The notes under the pieces are model-generated. The model had not been told where the DNA came from and ran no database searches. It worked only from the letters and a program-made list of their open reading frames with translations. Shown here one piece after another: positions 34,601-46,600 of a stretch of DNA of 64,000 nt. How positions within the stretch are numbered: the first letter of the stretch is position 1; every line of letters starts with the position of its first letter. Made by a program: the position numbers and the translations under genes. Location of the stretch: the NCBI GenBank assembly GCA_032716605.1, contig CM064530.1, positions 5,352,245 to 5,416,244 of the forward strand, in the 5' to 3' direction. Source of the DNA: Paralithodes platypus. Taxonomy: Eukaryota; Arthropoda; Malacostraca; Decapoda; Lithodidae.

Positions 34601-37600
34601 AAAATTATTAAATAAAAGAACACAATCCACCACATAGGGTGTACATTACTACATGAGCAAGTTAATCTGTTTCCCAAGCAAACTAATCGCACATATAACA
34701 ACGCACTGTCGTCACGTTAAAGGAAGTAATCAAGTTTGGGAAGTCCGGGACGTTCTGGCAAATTTTACTAAACTCTGCATGAATAAAGAAACTACATATT
34801 AAATGTCAAAATATTATTTAAAATCAAATTTGCAACATGACAAGACATTAACAATAGTACAAAATACAAATATTGATAAGATATCTATACTATTATATTG
34901 CAAAATAATATATAAAATACAGTACAGCACTCACTAACGATAGTGCTATCGGGTAGGTACCTGTAAGCATAGCATGCCTCAAGTGAACTACCCTACAAAT
35001 AACCTACATTTATAGCACAAATAAACTAAGGAAATCGCAAAAGTAAGCAATTGATACTATCGACAATGAATACATATAATATAAAGAAAAATAATTGCAA
35101 AATATGAAGTAACAACAGATTTAAACAAAGAGTACTCTTTTAACAAGAACAATCAATTTAAAAAATCATCAATATTAATATTAATAATAGAAAAAGAAAA
35201 AGATAAACAATAAATACAGACAAAAAACAATAAATACAGACAAAAAGTAAGCAGAGGTTATACAAGAAACTTCAAGTTAAAAATGCTTGATTAAAATTAT
35301 TGATGTCAAATTTTAGAATAGTCACAATAATTGACCCTAAAAAGATTAAATTTATGGAACAATTTACTTGCCTCAAAACCTCTGTCCACTAAGAGTCTGT
35401 ATAGTAACCTAGCTCTAGCCCAAAAGTCATCTACTTTTGTGCAGATTTTACAAAATCTTATTAACTGGGAATAAAAAAAATTATAAGTTATTTTACTATC
35501 GATATTACTACTAGGGAAAGGAAAGTTTATTACGTTAAAATTAAAATCATCAACTTTGTGATATACTTTAAGTATGCACTGTTCATTAACCTCTGAAGTG
35601 CGCATGGGGGTAATTGGAAACGTCCCCCTGTGCTGACGTATTTGAGGTGTTTCCGTCACTAAAATATTCATTGTGCCATTAATAGCATTAATACTAATCC
35701 ATATGCACCTATTATGGGTTGATTATAAAGGTATTAACCTGAAACAACAATAAAACGAGTGAAAACAGCGTTTGGATGGTCAAAATCGGAGATATAGCCC
35801 GCGAGTTGTATAATGTATGGGTGAGGCAAACTGCTTTCCCGCCAATTTCCCCCAAGGCCACTGAGACACAGTCGATCGATACTCTCTCTCTCTCTTGCAC
35901 TCGCTTGCCATCAGTGATGACAACACCCTGCTTGCAACTCGCTAATGTTAGCACGAAAATATACCTCAGAATAAGGGAATAACAGGGAAAATAGGTGATA
36001 ACTGAAGGAGAGGAGGAAAGTGGGGAAGGAGGGGAGGTAGAGGACTGAGATTTTGCATGGCCCAGGGGCCAAAACAAAATAAAAATATATATATATTTTT
36101 TTTCCGATGTCAAAAGTTGAATTTTTTCTCACTCACTCATAAGAGTCTCCCCGCAGTCCGCCGGGGGAATTCTTAAGAGTCTCCCCGCAGTTCCCGGGTT
36201 AACAATCTCTATATTTATATCAAGAAAATTTTCAACTTTATAATTTACGTTACATTGTGTGAGGGGAATAGAATTAGGGTAAATAAGTTTAGCAACTTGA
36301 TTAAAATATAACAAATTGCAAACGAGAATATCATCAATATATCTACTATTATTACTTAACAATTTAGCAAGTGCTAATTTTTCTGGGAATTTATTTTTCT
36401 TGCTACTGTCAACTAAGTCTTTTATATATTTAAATTCTAAAGCAAGCAAGAATAAGTCTGCAATTAAAGGGCTAGCATTTCCACCCATAGGAATTCCTAA
36501 TATTTGTTTGAAAATGTACGGCCCAAATCTAACATAAGTATTGAAAAGGAGGAATTTAAGGGCATCTTTAAGTTTAGTTCTATCAAAATATACAGAACTA
36601 GTGGGAGTAGAGCTAAGTGATGCATTATTAAAATATGTATAAACATTTATGAAATAATTACCATTCATAACGAACCTGTCAAAGTGCAAATCTATAATAA
36701 AGCAAAGCTCTGAATATACTAAATCTAAAGGCAAATTGGTATACAAAGTTGAAAAGTCGAAGCTATGTACCGAGGTAACTTTCGGCATGGTATTTATTTT
36801 ATCAATAACTTCTAACGAATTGTCAACACTCCAATAATAGTTAATGCCAGTTCTTCTCATGATGGTATTACAATATCTTTTATGAGTACTTTTAATGTAT
36901 TTTAAGCAATTTACGACTTGTTCTGATAGAGTTTTAGTGGTAGCAAATTTTGCTCCGGCAATAAAGCGATATTTATAAGGTCTTTTATGAAATTTAGGTA
37001 ACATGTATAATTTTGCAATGCACTTGTTCTTATCAGAAAGTTTAATATCAAATGTTATATTTTTCTTGGTATGTTCATCGATTAAGTTATCAATATTCAG
37101 ATTATTTTGAATTTCATAAACAGAATTACCGCAAATATTTTTACGTACAGTAATATGTTACCTTTAATGCCTAATTCTTTTTTCATGTTTTCAAGATAAA
37201 ATTTCTTACATGTGAAGCTATAATTATTGCTGGCTTTATCTACTGTATCTATCTATCTATCTATTGCCTGACGCCGTGATCCCCGAAGGGGTGGCCACGA
37301 ACGAACTGCCCCCATGCACCTCTGTCCCCAGTCAGTCGACGCCCTCCCCCAACCAGCACCGCCTTCGTTCGTGTAGTTCCTCACTCCATCCTTCCACCTC
37401 ATATTCGGTCTACCTCTCCCCCTCTGTCCCTCCACCTCGCTCTCGTACACCCTCTTAGTCATTCTCTCGCTTTCCATACGTTCCATATGGCCGAACCATC
37501 TCAAGTTGTTCCTTTTCACACTTTCCAGCACATCTACCTCCACACCACACCTCCTTCTTACTTCCTCATTAGTCTGTCTATCCCTCCATGTAACTCCGCA

Positions 37601-40600
37601 CGCACTCCTTAAGTAATTCATTTCCACTGCTCTCACTCTTGGTCTGAGTCTCTCAACCAACGTCCATGCTTCGCTTCCGTAAGTCAGTGTCGGGATTACC
37701 ACACTGTCATGCAAGGACTTCTTCACTTCCATACTGACACCCTATTTCTTGTTACTGCTTTTAGCGTTCCTACAACCCTCTTGTTGTACCCTCTCCCGCA
37801 CCTCTTCATCCATAGTCCATCTTTACTCAACACACTGCCCAGATACTTAAAAGAGTTGACGATCTCCATAGCCTGACCGTTCAGCTTCACCTCACACTCT
37901 GTGACTTCACCCCTTTCGAAGACCATAACCTTGCTCTTCCCGTATTTACCTTCAAATTCCGTTTTTCGCACACTGTTCCAAACTCATTTACCAGACCCTG
38001 CAACTCCCATTCATTATCACTCATCAGAACTGTATCATCCGCAAACAGCAGTATAGGTAGCTTCCACTCAATTCCCTCCCTTTTCAGCGATACACAACAT
38101 TCACTGCTCTTGATAGTATTTCTTTCATGACTCCATCCATATATACAGTAAACAACCACGGGGACATCACACACCCTGTTTCAAACCAACATTCAGGTCA
38201 AAGAACTCGCTCTGCTCACTCCACACGTACTGCCGCCTTTGCACCCTCATACATGCTCTTCACTGCTTTCAGCAACTTGCCCTCTACTCCGTATATTCTA
38301 AGTACTTTCCACAAACCTTCTCTATCCACTCTGTCATAGGCCTTCTCCAAGTCCATAAAGGCAACATACACCTTTTGTTTCTTCTCCAGATACTTCTCCA
38401 CAACACAATTCAGGGTAAAAATGATCTACACATCCTCTTCCTTCTAAAACCTCCTGTCGCCTATCCATTTCTCCGTTCTCACTGTTATCTACTGTAGTGA
38501 TTACAAAATGTTTATGTAAATTTATTAAATCAGCTTTAAGCTTATTATAATTACTGTATAGTCTATAAAATCTGAAAGATTAAATTCATTTTTAAGCGAG
38601 AAAATTTTATTTCTAATTAACTTAATTAATAATTTAGACCATGCTTCTAGTTCTCTCGCATCGCAGCACACAATTTTTAACAATTTATCTTTTAATTTAT
38701 TGACTGAAAAAACAATATCTTTTAAAATTATGTCCCATGTTACTTTATTACTCCCTATTCTAAATTTAAACCCTTTACGACATAGCTCCACTAATTTGTT
38801 GTTTGCAAAATGTTTAACTAGTTCTACATCACCTGTTAATATGTGACATATCGGACTATAAATGAACTTTGCTAGTGCATCACGTCTGCTAGCTGGCATA
38901 TCCATGACTCTTTAAAATGTAAAACTTGCAAACTAAACAAACCAAAATTGGGACAAGGACAATATAAAGTCAAATTAAATTATCAAAATCGCTATGTGGA
39001 AACAACGCTTACTAAAATGAAAATTATTAAATAAAAGAACACAATCACCACATAGGGTGTACATCACTACATGAGCAAGTTAATCTGTTTCCCAAGCAAA
39101 CCAATCGCACATATAACAACGCACTATCGTCACGTTAAAGGAAGTACAGTAAACTTCCGTTAATCCGAAGGGCAGCGGACCGGCTCTCGTTCGGATTAGT
39201 GGATTTTTCGGATTATCGGACTTTACCCCTATGAACCTGTGTATGACGAAAACATTGAGACATTAGGCCACCCAAATGACACAATGGTGCACACACACAT
39301 ATCATATGTTCATGAAATCACTTCAAAAGTTTACCATTGTCATTGTAGCCTATTAACTACTTCAAAACATTCAGATTAATGGCCAAAGGAATCTGCTGAT
39401 ATAAACGTCTTGCTCTTCTTCCGTCTACTAGCGCGTTTGTCTTGCTCTTGGAGATCAGATGTGGTTCGGGAAGTAATGCCTTAACAACGGCACTTCCTGA
39501 GAGGTTCTTGTAATTTTCCTTTTGTGATTTTCCTTTTGTGACGTGCTCTGTTATATTATATTGTATTGAAAGCACCCTTGTCTTGTTGTCTTGAAAGCAC
39601 CCTTGGGATGCTCCGATCACTGAACTATAAATAGTAGCGTATCGGAACATCCAAAGGTGCGTTTTCAAGCTCAAGACTAATACGTCCAAAGGTGCATTTT
39701 CAAGCTCAAGACTGAATGCGCTTGCCGAAAATGCGGTGCAAGCCAGTAGCGCATCGGAGCGTCCCAAGGATGCGTTCAAGAGCAAAACAAACTCTCTAGC
39801 AGACGATGTGGAAGAAGAAGAAGACGAAGGTGTTTACGATTATATCAGTAGCTTCCTTTGACCATTAATCTGAATGTTTTGAAGTAGATAATAGGCTACA
39901 ATGACAATGGTAAACTTTTAAAGTGAATTCATGAACATATGATATGTGTGTGCTCCATTATGTGTCATTTGAGTGGCCTAATGCCTCAAAAAGGGGACTT
40001 TGGGACTTCTTGAAAGGTGCGTTTTCAAGCTCAAGACTGAATGCGCTTGCAGAAAATGCGGTGCAAGCTAGTAGCGCATCGGAGCGTCCCAAGGATGCGT
40101 TCAAGAGCAAAACAAACTCTCTAGCAGACGATGTGGAAGAAGAAGAAGACGAAGGTGTTTACGATTATATCAGTAGCTTCCTTTGACCATTAATCTGAAT
40201 GTTTTGAAGTAGATAATAGGCTACAATGACAATGGTAAACTTTTAAAGTGAATTCATGAACATATGATATGTGTGTGCTCCATTATGTGTCATTTGAGTG
40301 GCCTAATGCCTCAAAAAGGGGACTTTGGGACTTCTTGAAATTCGGACCATCGGGTGAATTCGGATTTGGCCTCAAATTGAAAAATTCGGACTATTGGGAG
40401 ATTCGAATCATCGGTCGTCGGATTAACGGACTTTTACTGTAGTCAAGTTTGGGAAGTCCGGGACGTTCTGGCAAATTTTACTAAACTCTGCATGAATAAA
40501 GAAACTACATGTTAAATGTCAAAATATAATTTAAAATCAAATTTGCAACATGACAAGACATTAACAATAGTAAAAAATACAAATATTGATAAGATATCTA

Positions 40601-43600
40601 TACTATTACAAAATAATATATAAAATACAGTACAGCACTCACTAACGATAGTGCTATCGGGTAGGTACCTGTAAGCATAGCATGCTTCAAGTGACCCCTA
40701 TCAATAACTACCCTACAAATAACCTACATTTATAGCACAAATAAACTAAGGAAATCGCAAAAGTAAGCAATTGATACTATCGACAATGAATACATATAAT
40801 ATAAAGAGAAATAATTGCAAAATATGAAGTAACAACAGATTTAAACAAAGAGTACTCTTTTAACAAGAACAATAAATTTAAAAAATCATCAATATTAATA
40901 ATAATAATAATAATAATAGAAAAAGAAAAAGATAAACAATAAATACAGACAAAAAGTAAGCAGAGGTTATACAAGAAACTTCAAGTTAAAAATGCTTGAT
41001 TAAAATTATTGATGTCAAATTTTAGAATACAGTCACAATAATTGACCCTAAAAAGATTAAATTTATGGAACAATTTACTTGCCTCAAAACCTCTGTCCAC
41101 TAAGAGTCTGTATAGTAACCTAGCTCTAGCCCAAAAGTCATCTACTTTAGTGCAGATTTTACAAAATCTATTAATTGGGAATAAAAACAATTATAAGTGA
41201 TTTTACTATCGATATTACTACTAGGGAAAGGAAAGTTTATTACGTTAAAATTAAAATCATCAACTTTGTGATATACTTTAAGTATGCACTGTTCATTAAC
41301 AATCTCTATATTTATATCAAGAAAATTTTCAACTTTATAATTTACGTTACATTGTGTGAGGGGAATAGAATTAGGGTAAATAAGTTTAGCAACTTGATTA
41401 AAATTTAACAAATTGCAAACAAGAATATCATCAATATATCTACTATTATTACTTAACAGTTTAGCAAGTGCTAATTTTTCTGGAATTTTATTTTTCTTGC
41501 TACTGTCAACTAAGTCTTTTATATATTTAAATTCTAAAGCAAGCAAGAATAAGTCTGCAATTAAAGGGCTAGCATTTCCACCCATAGGAATTCCTAATAT
41601 TTGTTTGAAAATGTACGGCCCGAATCTAACATAAGTATTGAAAAGGAGGAATTTAAGGGCATCTTTAAGTTTAGTTCTATCAAAATATACAGAACTAGTG
41701 GGAGTAGAGCTAAGTGATGCATTATTAAAATATGTATAAACATTTATGAAATAATTACCATTCCTAACGAACCTGTCAAAGTGCAAATCTATAATAAAGC
41801 AAAGCTCTGAATATACTAAATCTAAAGGCAAATTGGTATACAAAGTTGAAAAGTCGAAGCTATGTACCGAGGTAACTTTCGGCATGGTATTTATTTTATC
41901 AATAACTTCTAACGAATTGTCAACACTCCAATAATAGTTAATGCCAGTTCTTCTCATGATGGTATTACAATATCTTTTATGAGTACTTTTAATGTATTTT
42001 AAGCAATTTACTACTTGTTCTGATAGAGTTTTAGTGGTAGCAAATTTTGCTCCGGCAATAAAGCGATATTTATAAGGTCTTTTATGAAATTTAGGTAACA
42101 TGTATAATTTTGCAATGCACTTGTTCTTATCAGAAAGTTTAATATCAAATATTATATTTTTCTTGGTATGTTCATCGATTAAGTTATCAATATTCAGATT
42201 ATTTTGAATTTCATAAACAGAATTACCGCAAATATTTTTACGTAATATGTTACCCTTAATACCTAATTCTTTTTTCATATTTTCACACACGCATTTATTA
42301 TTATTGAAAATATCATTATCTGAAAGATTTCCTAAAACTTTATTATAATTACAAATAATAGACCCAACAGGTCGTTCATATGAATACACTATTAATGGTT
42401 TGAAATCTTTACAACCATCTGGTAACATGGATTTCACTTTCTTTGAATTAATAAGACTGTTAACATTAATTTTGTCTAAAATTTTAGAAGAATAATTTAA
42501 AGTGGATATGACTTTATCTTTAATACGGTTATCTTTGGATTTCTTAGAATTAGCTCTAATATATCCCATAAAAGCAAAGACTATATTCTTAAATTTATTT
42601 GTGAAATTATGTTTATTGTTTAGAATATTTTCTATAAAAGGAGAAAAACTTTTCTTTTGTAGGCCTTTCAATGAATCTTTTAATTTTTTAATTCCGAAAT
42701 TTCAATATAATGAATATAAATTATTAACAATAATTTTAATATCAGACCTGTTTTTCTTTTTATTAAATGTATTTAGTCTTCTATTACCGTGTCTACCAGG
42801 TCTTCTGTTTAAAACAGGGAAGTTAAAATATGGGTTATTAAAATTGTTTTTTAATAAATCTTTATACAAAATGTTGCCTACATTTTTTATTTGATTGTTA
42901 ATATATATTATAAGATTGTTAAATATAACGAATTCTGTCAGAATCCAAGGCTAGAAATGCACAAATAACTACCCTAGCCCCTAGGTCTATTTCGCGCTTG
43001 TCAGGTTAATAAACCGTTTATTATTATTATTATTATTACAGTATTATTATATTCTCGTAGTAGCCTACCTAACACTTTAATAAAACTTGAACCTTAACTA
43101 AACTAACACTGAACTGACTAATCACTAGTATAATCATACTCACCAAGGATATCTAGCTTGGGTGGGCACTCGAGGGTCTGCTGAACGCGCACCACGGGAT
43201 CCTTGTTCTCATCGTAGCCGTACACGAACTTGAAGCGGCAATCGTTCTCGTCGAAGAAGCTGCACAGGCGCTCTCCATCCTGTTCCACTGCTGAGCCAAA
43301 GGTAGGGCGTCACCGCGCTCCCAATTAGTAAGGGTGGTAAAGGGTTTCAAACAGGACGACGGAATGGACGCTCGAGTGGCAAACAGGCCCCCCTCGACAA
43401 AGGTCGTCAAGCATTAAAATCCAATTCAATAGAGTGCTTTTTCCGGTGACTTTGGATATACATTTAAGGCATTTTGAGACTTTTCATACAGCATTAGCAA
43501 CTATGTTAATGTTAGATTGTTATTGCTGAATTCTATTAGAATTTAAACTGAGAATCTTCCAGACCTGAATTGGCAAGAAAATATGCAGGGAAAAAACACT

Positions 43601-46600
43601 CCTGATTCGGGCCTATAAGGAACTAAACACAACTAATTCTAGAGGAGGTGGGAGTAATTAAGGGTAGACCAACAAGCTCAAGGAATAATGACTGCCTGAT
43701 GGAATGGTTGCTTGAGTGGCAAACCAGCCTCCTCGGCAAAGGACCTCAAGCATTAATGAACTATATTCTGTTTATCTTATCCGCTTTAATCACAGAACAT
43801 TTTTTTTTATGATAATTTTACTTAGTTTCGGAAGGAACCTTCGATATTAAGGGTTACAAACTTGATTTATCCCCTACAAGTCTTTCCCATGTTGAATAAA
43901 ATCATCTGAAGGCAGCTATATTAAGACAAAATTTGATATCGTCTAATTAAAAGAGTTAACCGGGCGAGAAGTTGCCATGTCCCTATCTTGATTACTGAGC
44001 AGTGACTTTATTATAATGAGGGAATATATCGTCAGTTATGAAAAAGTATTAACATGCAGCCGATACTTAGCATTTTCATATTCTGCAATTAAGTTTTGGG
44101 TGATGGGCTGCTAGGTGATAAAACACCTCCCCCCAGTACAGATGAACAGAGTACAGACATGGCTAACAGGGTCATTCTCGAGGAGCTGAGAATCATTAAG
44201 GGCAAAATAGAAAGCTTGGGGAAATGCTAAATAGTAGGCCTACACTGAAAAAATAAGGCCTTTTCAAGAACGGGAGGAAAATTATATTGTACAAAAAGCA
44301 TAGATACGGAAACTAGCAAAAATGGTGAAAAAAAGCTAAATAATTTTACGGATACACTATGGTAAACAGAAAACAGGTATTTTCCCAAGTAAAACAGTAA
44401 CATCTATATTGTCACCAGGGGACGACTACAGCTGTACACCTTATACAGTACATAGGAAGACAAACTGTCAAAACGGATGATATCAACAGAATGGAACACA
44501 ATGCGATAAGAATGGTGAGATGGATGTGTGGTGCCAAACTGCAAGATAGGATATCAAGTGGCCAGCCCTATGGGAGCTCTTTTGGGGAGCTCAGGGGTCT
44601 GGTTAAACTTCTCACAAAAAACAAAGGATATCAAGTGAAGAGCTAAGGAGAAGGTTAGGTGCCGTATCAAGAGTATCAGTGATGAGATGCGTACTAGCAG
44701 GATTGGATGGTTTGGACATGTGGAGAGGATGGATTGACTAAGTTGGAGCAAAAAGATGCAAGTCCATTAATGTAGAGATAGCAGCACCAAGGGGCGGACC
44801 AAGAAAGACGTGGGATCGGACTTTGTGGTCTGATCTTAATTCGAAGAACCTGACAAGTGAGGCACCTCTTAACAGGGCTGCCTGGAACGCAGCCATTAGG
44901 ATGTGAGACAGAAACCACACTTCGTGTATAGCACTCGGTCTTTAAATTTGTGTATGTATAGTCCTAACGAGGCTGCTTGAATTAAAAGCAAAATGAACAT
45001 GCACAGGTGCCATATAATTCATATACTCTTTCAACTATGGAGGCACTCACTACAGGCAGTTCTGCCGTTTGTCTCCCTCACTCACATAGAAGAAAAAAAA
45101 ATACCCATGTTGATATTGTACTTCAATTTAATCGAAGACATACATTACATTCCTGGTTATTTATTTTGTTCAGATCCGGTGTTTGTGAATCCTCGAAGGA
45201 GATATAGGCCCTATATAAGTAATAATTATTATTATTAACAAAAGCTACCCAGGCTCTGAGGGTTAATACCTTAAAAAATATGATTTTTTTTTGTTTTTCT
45301 CATCCACTCGCCACCTTTGAATCCCGAGAATAAGAAAAGAAAAGAAAAGAGAAGGGTAAGAACAAAATAGGTAAAGAAGTAAGAGGAAGAAATACTTAAA
45401 TATATAGTGTCACCAATATGGATGAATTTGTCTGTTTCTGTTTACCATAGCGGCTAAACAAATTTGACTAAGAACTATCATATAAAGCATCACTGAATAT
45501 ATAATAAAAATTATATAAAAATACAAAAATAATGAGGGAAAAGCTTACACACTAAAACAAATATACAGTATATATATGTCTTGTAGCAATGGCTTAGCCT
45601 AAACTAAAAATAAACTAAATATAGGGTAAAATTCAATATTAATAATATTAATGAAAACACATAAGTCGGTAATGTAAATTGTGTCATAGCTATTAATAAC
45701 ACAACAGGGCCAGGATACTCAATGCAGTCCTAAGTTACAATGTGATGAGTCGCAACAGATATGAATCGTAACAACTTATTACTTGCTATGAGTGATGATG
45801 GGCTGGTCTATCAGAGTGAGAACTGAGCGATCTCTGCCATACCCATAGCTTACTCTGACTGTTCCTTTTACTTATATATTTTCTAGATCTCAAGTGACGG
45901 CGTCTCTTCCGTGGATTGACCTCCCAATCTACCCAGATTGGAAGCCAAAGCGTCACATTTTTTCCTTTGCCCCTCAGCTTTCTCTTCATATTTGCTGAGG
46001 GGCACAGGGCCCTGGGTGGGGCTTTGGTTTCCCGGGCATTTCTGTCGCCCTCCTCAGCTCCCCGCCATGGAGTGGCTTCGGTCACCCATGCTTTATTGTG
46101 GTCGGCTGGGAGGGTTCTGTGGGGGCGCTCGGTTATGGCCTTGGTCTTGCTCGGGGCCTTGGGGCTGTTCGGCCAGGCAGCTTGGGGAACAACAACATCA
46201 ACTTGCTATGATATAACTTGCAGACAAAAATCATAAGAAGTTACCAACCCTTTCACACCTAGGGTAGATATCTTGTGTGTATACTATAGTCCAATTTGCA
46301 CCTGTAATACCTTCAACTACATCAGCCTAAACAGTACTACAACAAGGCTGTACCATAAGACTTTACAATACTGTATAGGATGACCGTTAGTCCTTACTTG
46401 CACTAACCCCATTTTAGGTATCCATGTATGACACACATTAGGATACATGGGTCATATTCTTTCTTCTTCCAATAAATGACGCCCTAGGGGGTCGGTGAGT
46501 AAGGTGGTAAGAGGGGTGAGTCATATAATGTTCTCAGGCCTCCCAAGTACGAATTGAAAATATTACCCCTGATCTAAGCAGGCTGTATATGGCTCTCACT

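Larger units (their letters stand above)
34491..38911 (-). mobile_element. Penelope-like element, copy 1 (interrupted)
   Basis: - strand order: N-terminal part (38905-38525; motifs [25 protein letters not shown]), LINE insertion 37248-38485, RT core ([38 protein letters not shown]), TTAA MITE 35590-36198, thumb ([18 protein letters not shown]), long 3' UTR and terminal 180 bp. The 5' end is truncated directly against the 3' terminus of copy 2. No C-terminal GIY-YIG domain follows the thumb before the stop near 35306. The RT core frame is open. Confidence 0.85.
38912..42905 (-). mobile_element. Penelope-like element, copy 2
   Basis: Complete 3' region and most of the ORF. Its N-terminal half reaches the KCVCEN cysteine motif and then jumps to MKKELG, missing about 150 residues that copy 1 still has. 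An in-frame TGA lies at about 42712, before the 509-residue frame. A frameshift at about 41168 separates RT from thumb. The 3' UTR is broken by a pogo-like element (39147-40439). It shares the strand with copy 1 and lies immediately 5' of it, head to tail. Confidence 0.85.
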
